64,000 bases of DNA from NCBI GenBank assembly GCA_016744375.1, contig JADGEM010000006.1, positions 31,564 through 95,563 of the forward strand, read 5' to 3'. Shown here piece by piece: positions 8,487-17,295 of the stretch. Numbering within the stretch: position 1 is the first letter of the stretch; each line of letters begins with the position of its first letter. This stretch comes from Gammaproteobacteria bacterium. GTDB taxonomy: Bacteria > Pseudomonadota > Gammaproteobacteria > GRL18. Position numbers and translations under genes: made by a program. The notes beneath the pieces were generated by a model that was not told where the DNA came from, made no database searches, and worked only from the letters and a program-made list of their open reading frames with translations.

Positions 8487-8621
8487 AAGAAAGTCAGTCG
8501 TTTATAGTCTGTTATCATAAAGATAAAACCAAAAGCATTTAGAAAGCAGAAGCTAATATATACTCCCTGCGTCGTTTCTTATGATATTGACGAATAACAA
8601 CAAACGACTGACTTTCTTTTA
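8484..8621. repeat. Perfect 20-bp inverted repeat enclosing 98 nt
   Basis: The arms 8484-8503 and 8602-8621 are exact reverse complements, beginning with the srkA stop codon and reading TAAAAGAAAGTCAGTCGTTT on the plus strand. The interior contains a further TATCATAA/TTATGATA pair that could extend the stem. It lies between convergent srkA and the DUF3301 gene. It could be a bidirectional termination structure, although no adjacent T-tract is obvious, or a small remnant element with terminal inverted repeats. Confidence 0.7.
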
Positions 8622-8628
8622 GCTGATC

Positions 8629-8937
8629 TTAATCAATCTTGTAAGCATCCATATCAACGCTTTCAATTTTTAATCCACTTAGACTGATATAGCCTTTATA
8701 ACGGCTATTACCATCAGAGCTGAACTCAAACTCATAAATACGACAAAATTGCATATAACCATGTGGATGTCGACATAGTCGCAATTTAATCACATCAAGA
8801 GTATCGTCCAGAAACTGCAGTTCCATTCTGAAACAGGCATCTTTTGCCTGCTTATAAGCCACTTCATAAGCACTCACAGAATGCCACCAATACCAGACAA
8901 TTCCTACAATCGAAAAAAAAACTACGTAATTAAGCAT
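8629..8937 (-). CDS. DUF3301 family membrane-anchored protein
   Basis: A 102-residue protein with one N-terminal membrane anchor (residues 4-18, hydrophobic with W-Y-W-W after it), then a soluble segment containing C-F-R-M-E-L-Q-F-L-D-D-T-L and R-I-Y-E-F-E-F-S-S-D-G. These strings fit the DUF3301 family of gammaproteobacteria, which has no assigned function. It is convergent with srkA and divergent from the ompA-like gene. Confidence 0.8.
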   Translation of the reverse strand: MLNYVVFFSIVGIVWYWWHSVSAYEVAYKQAKDACFRMELQFLDDTLDVIKLRLCRHPHGYMQFCRIYEFEFSSDGNSRYKGYISLSGLKIESVDMDAYKID

Positions 8938-8962
8938 TAATACTCTACTAAATCAAAAAAAA

Positions 8963-8991
8963 TTAAAATTTCCCTTGCATCATCTTATACT
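8963..8991 (+). promoter_or_regulatory. Probable sigma-70 promoter of the OmpA-like gene
   Basis: TTAAAA at 8963-8968 and TATACT at 8986-8991 are separated by 17 nt, about 50 nt ahead of the ATG at 9043. The -10 box matches the consensus at five of six positions and the -35 box at four. Confidence 0.4.
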
Positions 8992-9042
8992 GCAAGCTAT
9001 CCTTGAACATGATAAATCATTTTTAAAAGAAAAGGGATCCTT

Positions 9043-9690
9043 ATGTCTATAAAAAAACTATTTGCTATGTCAGCTATTGGCTTAGCTATGGGTATTGTAT
9101 CAGCTTCAGCCATTGCTGAGGGTGATGGTTTTGTTGAAGATTACGTAACTAACTCTTCTGGTCAGATCTGGAAAAACAGTTACGGCGAATGCTGGCGTGA
9201 TCGCTTTGCAGCAACAGACACTAAATTAGAAGAATGTGGCTACGAAAAAGAAATGGGTGTTGCTGAAGTTATCGTTACTGACGGTGTTAAAGAAGTCATC
9301 ATGACTGAAAATCCACCAGCATGTCCTGAAATCATTGTCCTGAAAGATCTTCACTTTGATTTTGACAGCACAACAGTTCATGAAGCTGACAAGGAAAAAC
9401 TCATGTCTGCAAGAGATTTTATCCGTGCTGAAGTCCCAGAAGGTTGTAATAAGTCTGAAGATGTTCTGATTACCGGTCATACCGACAGCACAGGACCAGA
9501 AGCATATAATGACGGTCTTTCATTGAGACGTGCAGAAGCAGTCGCCAACTACCTGAAATCAATTGGTGTGGCAGCTACCTTAGTTACTGAAGGTAAGGGT
9601 GAAACTGATCCTGTTGCTGATAACTCAACTAAAGACGGCCGTGCTGAAAACCGTCGTGTTGTCATCGACGTCGATACAACTAACAACTAA
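9043..9690 (+). CDS. OmpA-family outer-membrane or periplasmic peptidoglycan-binding protein
   Basis: A 215-residue exported protein. A Sec signal peptide covers about residues 1-25 (cleavage at AIA-EG). A short Cys-containing segment resembling the linker of OmpA-type proteins follows (GQIWKNSYGECWRD). The OmpA C-terminal domain spans about 100-212, with FDFDS, GHTDSTG and the R-R-A-E-A-V and G-R-A-E-N-R-R-V segments that bind diaminopimelate in peptidoglycan. There is no beta-barrel, so this is a small anchor protein rather than a full OmpA porin. A good GGGA-type ribosome-binding site lies 8 nt before the ATG, and a terminator follows. Confidence 0.92.
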   Translation: MSIKKLFAMSAIGLAMGIVSASAIAEGDGFVEDYVTNSSGQIWKNSYGECWRDRFAATDTKLEECGYEKEMGVAEVIVTDGVKEVIMTENPPACPEIIVLKDLHFDFDSTTVHEADKEKLMSARDFIRAEVPEGCNKSEDVLITGHTDSTGPEAYNDGLSLRRAEAVANYLKSIGVAATLVTEGKGETDPVADNSTKDGRAENRRVVIDVDTTNN

Positions 9691-9742
9691 ACTAGTAGTT
9701 TTTAGTTCATCAAACGTTTCTCCCTTAATAAGGGAGAAGTAT

Positions 9743-9783
9743 AAAAGCTGTAACAGGAAAAAACCTGTTGCAGCTTTTTTATT
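9743..9783 (+). terminator. Rho-independent terminator after the OmpA-like gene
   Basis: A 15-bp stem (9743-9757 with 9764-9778, one G-T pair) is followed by a T-rich tract. A smaller palindrome (CTCCCTTAATAAGGGAG) lies just upstream at 9719-9735. Confidence 0.88.
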
Positions 9784-9800
9784 TTTAACTACCACAAGTT

Positions 9801-10559
9801 ATGATATCAATTACCAGCTCTGATAACAGCCTCACACCAGAAGCTCAGGCCATTGCCACTCAATGGGGATTCAAATTTTCTGAAACAGTCCCTCAGGAAT
9901 CATTTTTTTTACAGATTACACCAGCACACCTGCAATTAATTCAATCAGATAAGCGCTCACCAGGACCAATTTACATTGACTTTTCCTCAGGTTCAATTGC
10001 TCATCGAAGACTATTTGGCGGCGGTAAAGGTCAAACCATTGCTAAGGCCGTCGGTTTAAATAAATATGCTTCTCCACTCATTTTAGATGCCACTGCAGGC
10101 ATGGGAAAAGACGCCTTTATTTTTGCCTCTTTGGGGGCTGAGGTCATTTTAATGGAACGATCCGCTATTTCTGCAGCTTTACTGACTGATGCCCTGCATC
10201 GAGCAGCAAGTGATCAATCAATATCTGACATAATTGAGCGGATGAGTTTTGTTTTTGCTGATTCTCGACAGTTGGATACCCAAAAGCTGGACAGGACACC
10301 CGATGTTATTTATCTGGATCCGATGTTCCCTCATAGAAAAAAATCAGCCCTGGTCAAAAAAGAAATGTTGGCCTTTCAAAACCTTATAGGAGATGACAAT
10401 GACAGCAATGAGCTGCTCAGCGTTTGCTTACAACGGGCAAAAAAAAGAGTTGTCGTCAAACGCCCTATTAAAGCCCCTTTTCTTAATGAGAAAAAACCAA
10501 CCTTGTCAATGAAAATGAAAAAACACAGGTTTGATATTTATATTAAACCCGGTACTTAA
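9801..10559 (+). CDS. rsmJ: 16S rRNA (guanine-1516-N2)-methyltransferase RsmJ
   Basis: A SAM-dependent methyltransferase of 252 residues acting on m2G1516 of 16S rRNA. Family signatures are visible: P-I-Y-I-D-F near 56-61, the SAM loop DATAGMGKDAF at 96-106, acidic ME at the end of strand 2, and the catalytic-type motif DPMFPHR at 173-179. Length and motif order match E. coli RsmJ (YhiQ). It begins shortly after the OmpA terminator and is probably a single-gene unit. Confidence 0.94.
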   Translation: MISITSSDNSLTPEAQAIATQWGFKFSETVPQESFFLQITPAHLQLIQSDKRSPGPIYIDFSSGSIAHRRLFGGGKGQTIAKAVGLNKYASPLILDATAGMGKDAFIFASLGAEVILMERSAISAALLTDALHRAASDQSISDIIERMSFVFADSRQLDTQKLDRTPDVIYLDPMFPHRKKSALVKKEMLAFQNLIGDDNDSNELLSVCLQRAKKRVVVKRPIKAPFLNEKKPTLSMKMKKHRFDIYIKPGT

Positions 10560-10710
10560 GCACAATAATTTTGAATGGTTAAACTGCCTGTTCTAATAAA
10601 ACAAAACTTTGCACCCCAGAGTTCTTGCAGACATATTCAGAACCTTGGAGGCCAGACTTTAGCCCGTCAATTGACGTCCTGAAGGGCAACCTGCAATAAC
10701 ACCCCATCAA

Positions 10711-11127
10711 TTACCCTTCTACAATCTCATAATCGTGAGTAATTTCTACGGTTTGGGCAAGCATAATTGAAGCGGAACAATATTTTGTTGCTGATAACTC
10801 AACTGCTCTCTGCACCATCTTTTCTTTCAGATTAACACCTGTAATGACAAAATGAATATGAATTTTAGTAAAAATTTTAGGGTCGGTTTCTGCTCTTTCA
10901 GCACTTAATTCTGCAACGCAATCTGTGACATTCTGCCGGGAACGCTTAAGGATCAGCATCACATCAAATGAAGTGCAGCCTCCCAGGCCAAGCAACATCA
11001 TTTCCATAGGTCGAATGCCCATATTTTTTCCACCAAGTTCAGGGGGGCCATCCATAACAACCGCATGTCCACTTCCGGACTGGCCCATAAACATCATATC
11101 TTCAACCCATTTGATTTTTGCTTTCAT
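10711..11127 (-). CDS. OsmC/YhfA family protein
   Basis: A 138-residue OsmC-like protein with the two reactive cysteines expected of the superfamily (C51 in GGCTSFD and C117 in KYCSAS). OsmC and Ohr members are thiol-dependent peroxidases. The YhfA-type subgroup, which this resembles by length and by the L-G-L-G-G-C-T-S-F-D string, has no confirmed substrate. In several gammaproteobacteria this gene lies beside crp, and here crp follows in divergent orientation about 270 bp away, which supports the YhfA-type assignment. Confidence 0.9.
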   Translation of the reverse strand: MKAKIKWVEDMMFMGQSGSGHAVVMDGPPELGGKNMGIRPMEMMLLGLGGCTSFDVMLILKRSRQNVTDCVAELSAERAETDPKIFTKIHIHFVITGVNLKEKMVQRAVELSATKYCSASIMLAQTVEITHDYEIVEG

Positions 11128-11400
11128 TTTTTTAACCTTCCAGGCTACGTTCCAATTTATCAGTCATATTTCATCCTGAATAAATCAGACGATTTGTTCA
11201 GGATGATTTAATTTAATATTATTTCATGCCTTTACGCCAAATATCTACTTTATAGGCAAATAAATGTGAAATCACCTGAAGAATTAACATGAATGTTCTC
11301 GCACTTTTCTTTTTTCATGCTATTCTAGTAGTTACAAGAGCCTATTCATTCTTTTTGTTAAGTTTACAAAAAGAGCTAAACATTTACCCATTTCAAGCTG

Positions 11401-12042
11401 ATGAGTATGTCAATAATAAATTTAAAAGAAGAAAATCCTGCTATTACAGATTTCCTTACCCATTGCCACAAACGAAAATACCCAAGCAAAAAAACAATTA
11501 TTCATGCTGGAACTGAGTCTGATACTTTATATTTTATTGTTAAGGGGTCAGTCTCTGTTTTACTAGAAGATAAAGATGATCACGAGATTGTACTGGACTA
11601 TTTAAATGATGGTGATTTTTTTGGTGAAATGGGCTTATTTTCCCAGCCATCAAATCGCAGTGCCTGGGTCAAAGCCAGAACAGATTGTGAAATCGCTGAA
11701 ATAAGTTATACCAAATTTAATAGTTTACGCCAGAACATCCCTGATGTTTTGTTTGAAATATCAACTCAGATAGCCAACCGCTTACGCAAAACAAGTCGTA
11801 AGGTCGGAGATCTGGCATTTCTGGATGTCACTGGACGGATCGCCGGAACCTTACTTGATCTTGCCAAACAACCGGATGCAATGACTCACCCGGATGGTAT
11901 GCAGATTAAAATTACGCGCCAGGAACTTGGAAAAATTGTCGGATGCTCTAGAGAAATGGCCGGCAGAGTATTAAAAATTCTTGAAGAACAAAATTTAATC
12001 TACGTCAAAGGTAAAACAATTGTTATCTTTGGAACACGCTAA
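11401..12042 (+). CDS. crp: cAMP receptor protein, Crp/Vfr type
   Basis: A global transcription factor of 213 residues, very close to E. coli CRP. The cAMP-binding domain contains GEMGLF (75-80), R86-S87 and T131-S132, the residues that contact cAMP. The hinge and C-terminal domain keep [11 protein letters not shown] and [16 protein letters not shown]. The recognition helix is [11 protein letters not shown] (182-192), keeping R184, E185 and R189. A second ATG lies two codons downstream and could be the true start; neither has a strong ribosome-binding site. Confidence 0.96.
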   Translation: MSMSIINLKEENPAITDFLTHCHKRKYPSKKTIIHAGTESDTLYFIVKGSVSVLLEDKDDHEIVLDYLNDGDFFGEMGLFSQPSNRSAWVKARTDCEIAEISYTKFNSLRQNIPDVLFEISTQIANRLRKTSRKVGDLAFLDVTGRIAGTLLDLAKQPDAMTHPDGMQIKITRQELGKIVGCSREMAGRVLKILEEQNLIYVKGKTIVIFGTR

Positions 12043-12071
12043 ATTTTGGCAATAAACTGATTGAGGAAAAA

Positions 12072-12755
12072 ATGAGCCTTTCCATTACCTATTACTCAGA
12101 TGTTCTTTGTATCTGGAGTTACTCCGCTAAGATAAAAATTGATGAAATGAAAAAGCAATTTGGTGATCAAATTGCCCTTGACTATCGATATACCCCACTC
12201 TTTGTTGATATGCATACCATGCTGGAAAAGAACTGGGCTGAAAAAGGTGGGCTGCAGGGATACAACAAAATGATGCACAAGCTCAACAGTATGTTCCCCT
12301 ACGTTGAGATACACCCTGAAATTGGTTTAAAAAACTTACCCCGCTCATCGGCATCCTGCCATCAATTTTTAAAAGCCATTGGGCTGCTTGAACAACGCGG
12401 TGGAATACAGTCTGATGATAGCCACCATAGTTTACTTGAACAGGCTGACTGGCAAATACGTCTAGGCTATTTTCGCGATGCTGAGGATATTTCTCAGACA
12501 ACAAAACTCATGTCTATTGCAGAGCAGTTAAATATTCCAGTTAAGCCAATTGAAACACTACTGGCTAATGGTGAAGCAATGGCGGCGCTGGCTTCCTGTA
12601 CAACCGATGACAAACAAAAGTTCATTGAAGGCTGTCCAACCTTTGAACTCAATGAAGGCCGACAAAAGCTCTATGGTAATGTGGGTTATCACATCATTGA
12701 AGCCAATATAAAGGCTCTGTTAGAAACACCTGAAAACAAACCTGCCTGGTTTTAG
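12072..12755 (+). CDS. DsbA-family thioredoxin-fold protein (cytoplasmic, single active-site cysteine)
   Basis: A 227-residue DsbA-like thioredoxin-fold protein without a signal peptide. The early strand S-I-T-Y-Y-S-D-V-L is followed by C13-I-W-S16 where dithiol oxidoreductases carry CXXC, so only one active-site cysteine remains. This resembles the FrnE and 2-hydroxychromene-2-carboxylate isomerase/GST-kappa branches, where the motif is often degraded. A cis-Pro-like region (GCPTFEL) lies near residue 190. GAGGA precedes the ATG. It begins 29 nt after crp and 25 nt before the next gene, suggesting a small operon. Confidence 0.85.
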   Translation: MSLSITYYSDVLCIWSYSAKIKIDEMKKQFGDQIALDYRYTPLFVDMHTMLEKNWAEKGGLQGYNKMMHKLNSMFPYVEIHPEIGLKNLPRSSASCHQFLKAIGLLEQRGGIQSDDSHHSLLEQADWQIRLGYFRDAEDISQTTKLMSIAEQLNIPVKPIETLLANGEAMAALASCTTDDKQKFIEGCPTFELNEGRQKLYGNVGYHIIEANIKALLETPENKPAWF

Positions 12756-12780
12756 CCATTATTATATTTTAGAGACCTCA

Positions 12781-14055
12781 ATGAAAAAAATCATCATTGC
12801 TTTGTTTGCCTTAAGTATTGCTTTCTTTTCTCTGGTTAAAATCAGCTTATGGTATTTTACTCAGCAGTTTGTTGACAATCAGGTTGTTCAGGTAAAACCT
12901 TTTGCCCAGATTTCTTATAAAGAAATAATAACATCATTTACAGGCAGTGCTACCGTAAATGGTATCAGTGTTTATATACCAGCACTTGACGAAAGTTTTT
13001 CTATTGAATCAATTAAATTTGCAGCCCCGGATATCATTACCTTTCTCAGCCTTAACAACAAGCTGAAGAGCAATGAGCTGCCCCAATCCCTTAGCTTAAT
13101 TATCAAGGGCATTTCCATTGGTTTGAACAGTAATCTAATGAAAATGACTGACAACCCTGATGTCGAGCCTACTCAACTGGAAGTATTTTCTACTTTAGCC
13201 TGCGGTGAAATTCATCGGATTGGCAGTAAGGCATTAGGTAAGATGGGTTATGACTCAATCACTACTGATATTTATTTAAGCTACCAGTTTAATAAACGAA
13301 ATAAGACACTGAGCTACAACCTTCAAAATAATATTCGTGATATGACTCAATTTATTTTTTCCGGTGAGCTTCGAGGTGTTGCTAACATACAATCTCTAAG
13401 CAACCAATCAGCCCAACCCGGCCCTATTACGCTTGAAATTATCGACGACTCTTATATCAAGCGAAAAAATAATTTTTGCGCAAATCAGAAAAATCAGAAA
13501 ATTGAAGACTATATCAATGAGCATAACCTTCAAATTAAAGAGTATTTATTATCTTACGGAGTAAAACCAGAAGAAGGCCTTCTAAATGCCTATAAGACCG
13601 TTCTTGAAACTTCCGGCCCGATTCGAGTGGAAGCAGATTTGAGCAACCTGACTGGTACTGAAGAAATTATGTCTTTTGAGCCCAATGATATTATTCAATT
13701 TGTCCGCTTAAAATTATTTGTAGACAATAAACGGATCAACGAAATTTCAATTAATATTGATAAAGACAAATTAATAAAGACAGCAACTGATACTGAAATT
13801 GAATTGGAAACACCTGACGAAATCAAGAAAAAACGAGCCATAATAATAAAAAAATACCGCTCGGTCACTGTTGAAAATCTAAAAGATTTTATAGGCTTCA
13901 GAGTCCGAATTGTGACCAATAAAGGCAAAAAATTTACTGGGACACTCAGAATCGATACAATTGGTGTGTATGAAATCGTCACGCGTCTGCGTTCAGGCAA
14001 TATTAGTTATCATATTCCCATTGCAACCATTACTAAAGCAGAAGTTTTTAATTAG
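12781..14055 (+). CDS. Uncharacterised membrane-anchored protein with an Sm/SH3-like C-terminal segment
   Basis: I do not recognise this 424-residue protein as a whole. It has an N-terminal signal anchor (residues 4-25), then a long beta-rich region resembling periplasmic lipid-transport-like or YdgA/AsmA-like proteins, then a charged linker (about 330-357). The last 65 residues (359-424) have the look of a small beta-barrel: F-I-G-x-R-V-R-I-V-T, then K-G-K-K-F-T-G-T-L, then Y-H-I-P-I-A-T-I-T-K-A-E-V. This pattern recalls Sm-like or SH3-like folds, but the similarity is by eye only. It follows the DsbA-like gene by 25 nt and is convergent with bioA, with 7 nt between stops. Confidence 0.8.
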   Translation: MKKIIIALFALSIAFFSLVKISLWYFTQQFVDNQVVQVKPFAQISYKEIITSFTGSATVNGISVYIPALDESFSIESIKFAAPDIITFLSLNNKLKSNELPQSLSLIIKGISIGLNSNLMKMTDNPDVEPTQLEVFSTLACGEIHRIGSKALGKMGYDSITTDIYLSYQFNKRNKTLSYNLQNNIRDMTQFIFSGELRGVANIQSLSNQSAQPGPITLEIIDDSYIKRKNNFCANQKNQKIEDYINEHNLQIKEYLLSYGVKPEEGLLNAYKTVLETSGPIRVEADLSNLTGTEEIMSFEPNDIIQFVRLKLFVDNKRINEISINIDKDKLIKTATDTEIELETPDEIKKKRAIIIKKYRSVTVENLKDFIGFRVRIVTNKGKKFTGTLRIDTIGVYEIVTRLRSGNISYHIPIATITKAEVFN

Positions 14056-14062
14056 TACCCAC

Positions 14063-15343
14063 TCATTTGTTAGATAAAACCTTAAAAATGGATGTTGTTA
14101 ATGCAGTCAGTTCTTCTTGCTTGATAATATAGGCCGGCATGATGTAAACCAGTTTATTGAATGGCCGGATCCAGACACCCTGATTGACAAAATCAGCCTG
14201 TATGGTTTTCATATCCACAGTTTCTTTAAGTTCAACCACTCCGATTGCACCCTTTACCCTTACTTCTTTCACATGGGAGAGTTCCCGGCAGACCGATAAC
14301 TCTTTATGCAACTGTTTTTCTATCTGCTTTATATTTGCCTCCCAGGGTGAAGACAACAATAAATCAATGCTGGCATTGGCCACCTGACAGGCAAGAGGAT
14401 TAGCCATAAACGTCGGGCCATGCATTAATACACCAGCACCATCGGCACTGATACCCCGCACCACTTTTTTACAGGTCAATGTCGCAGCCAGAGTCAAATA
14501 CCCACCAGTTATTGCCTTGCCCAGACAAAGAATATCTGGAACAACATCTGCTTGCTCATAAGCAAATAATGTCCCTGTACGGCCAAAGCCAGTGGCAATT
14601 TCATCAAAAATAAGCAGCACATCATATTCATCACACAGTATTCTGAGTTGCTGTAAATATTCAGGGCAATAAAAACGCATACCACCAGCCCCCTGAACCA
14701 GCGGCTCAATAATAACAGCTGCAATTTCTGTGTGATACTGCTGTAATCGTTTTTCCAGAGTACTAATATTCGTTGAGCCATCATCAAAACAGTTTGGTTC
14801 CGGAGCAAAGAAATGTTCCGGCAGTATGCCCTTAAACATTGCGTGCATACCATTAACAGGGTCACATACAGCCATGCCACCCAAAGTATCGCCATGGTAG
14901 CCATTTCGTACGGTCAGTAGCTTTTGCTTTTGTGTTTTGCCTTGTGCATACCAGTATTGAATGGCCATTTTAATAGCCACTTCAACAGCAACTGAGCCGG
15001 AATCAGCCAAAAAAACATGCTGCAGGGATTTGGCAGTGATCTTGATCAACTTTTCTGCAAGAGTAACAGCAGGGAGATGTGTCAGCCCCCCAAACATAAC
15101 ATGTGATACAGACTGCATCTGCTGTTTAAGCGCAGCATTCAGCACAGGATGGTTATAACCATGAATAGCAGCCCACCAGGATGACATACCATCAATTAAC
15201 TCACGGCCATCCGCCAGCTTTAGCCGAACACCATGAGCAGAATCCACTGGATAGGTGGGCAATGGGTCAGTCATGCTGGTATAAGGATGCCAAAGGTGCT
15301 CCTTGTCATAGTTTAACCAGTCTGATGTGTTTTTAAAGGACAT
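14063..15343 (-). CDS. bioA: Adenosylmethionine-8-amino-7-oxononanoate aminotransferase
   Basis: This PLP enzyme of biotin synthesis converts KAPA to DAPA using SAM as amino donor. The 426-residue product has the class-III aminotransferase landmarks: substrate-binding W-H-P-Y (18-21), S-S-W-W (54-57), FDEIATGFGRTG (D247) and the PLP lysine K276 in CLGKAITGG. The W-W and Y-x-x motifs are specific to BioA rather than to other class-III enzymes. It starts 6 nt after the trpC stop, so it is probably transcribed as the last gene of the trp unit, an unusual partner. No other bio gene is in the window. Confidence 0.95.
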   Translation of the reverse strand: MSFKNTSDWLNYDKEHLWHPYTSMTDPLPTYPVDSAHGVRLKLADGRELIDGMSSWWAAIHGYNHPVLNAALKQQMQSVSHVMFGGLTHLPAVTLAEKLIKITAKSLQHVFLADSGSVAVEVAIKMAIQYWYAQGKTQKQKLLTVRNGYHGDTLGGMAVCDPVNGMHAMFKGILPEHFFAPEPNCFDDGSTNISTLEKRLQQYHTEIAAVIIEPLVQGAGGMRFYCPEYLQQLRILCDEYDVLLIFDEIATGFGRTGTLFAYEQADVVPDILCLGKAITGGYLTLAATLTCKKVVRGISADGAGVLMHGPTFMANPLACQVANASIDLLLSSPWEANIKQIEKQLHKELSVCRELSHVKEVRVKGAIGVVELKETVDMKTIQADFVNQGVWIRPFNKLVYIMPAYIIKQEELTALTTSIFKVLSNK

Positions 15344-15349
15344 GATTGC

Positions 15350-16153
15350 TTAGAAAAAAAGCTCAGCCAGCTTTTCACCCGGCTGTTCAGCACGCATAAA
15401 GGATTCTCCCACTAAAAAGGCATTCACTTCATGCTTTCTCATAAGAGACACATCTTCAGGTTGATGTATGGCACTTTCTGTGACCACAATTCGATCATCT
15501 GGAATTGTATCTAATAATTCAATTGTGGTATTTAATGTTGTTTCAAAGGTTCTTAAGTTGCGGTTATTGATGCCCATCAAGCGAACGGGTAATTTAAGTG
15601 CGCGTTCTAATTCTTCCTGGTCATGAACTTCAACCAGAACATCCAGCTCAAGTTCATGTGCCAGCACAGTAAACTCACTCAGTTGAACATCACTCAGACA
15701 AGCAACAATTAATAAAATAGCATCTGCACCAATCAGGCGTGCCTCATAAATCTGATACGGTTCGATAACAAAGTCTTTACGCAGAACAGGTAATTGACAG
15801 GCATTTCGAGCTTGTTGTAGATAAGCATCACTGCCTTGAAAAAAATCAATATCCGTTAGCACGGACAAACAGGCTGCCCCGCCCTTTTCATAGGATTGAG
15901 CAATTTCAGAGGGAATAAAATTTTCTCGAATCAAGCCTTTGCTTGGTGAAGCTTTTTTTATTTCTGCAATCACTGCAGACTGGTTCGTATTAAGCTTGTT
16001 TTCAATTGCTTTTACAAAGCCACGAGTAGCACCGATCCCATCTAGAGCATCAATAATTGACTGCAGTGGTTTTGCTGAACACAAAGCATCCACTTCTTCA
16101 TGCTTGCGATTTAAAATTTTTACTAAAATATCCGGTGGGTTTGATTGATTCAT
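15350..16153 (-). CDS. trpC: Indole-3-glycerol phosphate synthase
   Basis: A TIM-barrel enzyme that closes the indole ring in tryptophan synthesis. The 267-residue, stand-alone product contains [11 protein letters not shown] (catalytic Lys after strand 1), [32 protein letters not shown] and VTESAI, which are diagnostic in this order. It is not fused to TrpF as in enterics. It is separated from trpD by a 116-nt gap containing a strong hairpin (16216-16248), and bioA follows closely. Confidence 0.96.
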   Translation of the reverse strand: MNQSNPPDILVKILNRKHEEVDALCSAKPLQSIIDALDGIGATRGFVKAIENKLNTNQSAVIAEIKKASPSKGLIRENFIPSEIAQSYEKGGAACLSVLTDIDFFQGSDAYLQQARNACQLPVLRKDFVIEPYQIYEARLIGADAILLIVACLSDVQLSEFTVLAHELELDVLVEVHDQEELERALKLPVRLMGINNRNLRTFETTLNTTIELLDTIPDDRIVVTESAIHQPEDVSLMRKHEVNAFLVGESFMRAEQPGEKLAELFF

Positions 16154-16215
16154 AAGCTATTAGCCATCAATGGTTATAATTTAAGTTGTTCACAAAAAAT
16201 TGCATAGTTTCATTG

Positions 16216-16248
16216 CTGGAAGCATGGATGATTCATCCTTGCTTCCAG
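16216..16248 (-). other. Strong hairpin in the trpD-trpC intergenic gap
   Basis: Arms 16216-16230 and 16234-16248 are complementary at 14 of 15 positions with a 3-nt loop. No T-tract follows on the minus strand, so it is probably an mRNA-stability or partial attenuation element rather than a full terminator. It begins about 20 nt after the trpD stop. Confidence 0.6.
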
Positions 16249-16269
16249 GATATTAGAAGCCGGTCTAAT

Positions 16270-17286
16270 TCAAAAGCCCTGAGTAAAACTGGCAAGCTTT
16301 GTTAGTTTTTCTTTTGCTGCACCGGATGAAATAGCCTCGCGTGCTTTCTCAATACCATCTTCCAGAGTATCACTGAGACCGGCACAATATATTGCTGCGC
16401 CAGAATTAAGTGCCACAATATCTCTTGCCGGACCAGGTTCGTCAGCCAGGACACGTTGAACCATATTCAAAGACTCTTCTGCACCATTCACCATAATATC
16501 TTTAATATTTCCACGTGTCATACCAAACTGTTCTGGTGTTAAAGTATATTGAGTCAATTGCCCCTGCTTCAGCTCACAAACATAAGTTTCATCTGCCATA
16601 CTGATTTCATCCATACCATCTGCAGAATGAACCACCATAACATGGTTGCTGCCCAGATTTTTAAGCACTTTAGCCAGAGGTTCAAGCCAGTGTTTATCAA
16701 AAACACCCAACAACTGATTGGGTGCACCGGCAGGATTTGTTAAAGGTCCCAACAAGTTAAACATTGTTCTGATGCCCATTTCCTTACGAGGGCCGATGGC
16801 ATGCTTCATGGCGCTATGATGCAGAGGAGCAAACATAAAGCCAATACCCAGTTCTTTAATACATTGCTCAACCTGATGTGAACTGACATTAAGATTAATA
16901 CCAGCCGCTTCAAGAATATCAGCACTACCGGATGCGCTACTCACAGAACGATTACCATGCTTCGCAACCATGCCACCCGCAGCAGCCACCACAAAACAAG
17001 CAGTAGTAGAAACATTAAAAGTGTGCAGTCCATCACCACCCGTACCGACAATATCAATAATATATTCACCTGTAACCCTAACAGGAGTCACTAACTCACG
17101 CATCACACTGGCGGAAGCCGTTAATTCATCAACCGTTTCACCCTTCATACGTAAAGCCACCAATAAGGCTGCAACTTGTGCTGAAGTCGTTTCTCCAGTC
17201 ATGATCTGACGCATGACATTTTCCATATCAAGGATAGAAATATCCTGATTCTCAACGGCGTTTGCAATAGCAGTTTTAATATCCAT
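16270..17286 (-). CDS. trpD: Anthranilate phosphoribosyltransferase
   Basis: Transfers phosphoribose from PRPP to anthranilate, the second step of tryptophan synthesis. The 338-residue product has the glycine-rich PRPP loop GTGGDG (81-86), the KHGNRSVSS motif (109-117) and the R-x-x-F-N-L-L-G-P-L-x-N-P segment of the metal and anthranilate site. The ATG at 17286 follows trpG by 9 nt. It belongs to the trpE-trpG-trpD-trpC unit. Confidence 0.96.
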   Translation of the reverse strand: MDIKTAIANAVENQDISILDMENVMRQIMTGETTSAQVAALLVALRMKGETVDELTASASVMRELVTPVRVTGEYIIDIVGTGGDGLHTFNVSTTACFVVAAAGGMVAKHGNRSVSSASGSADILEAAGINLNVSSHQVEQCIKELGIGFMFAPLHHSAMKHAIGPRKEMGIRTMFNLLGPLTNPAGAPNQLLGVFDKHWLEPLAKVLKNLGSNHVMVVHSADGMDEISMADETYVCELKQGQLTQYTLTPEQFGMTRGNIKDIMVNGAEESLNMVQRVLADEPGPARDIVALNSGAAIYCAGLSDTLEDGIEKAREAISSGAAKEKLTKLASFTQGF

Positions 17287-17295
17287 GATTAATCC

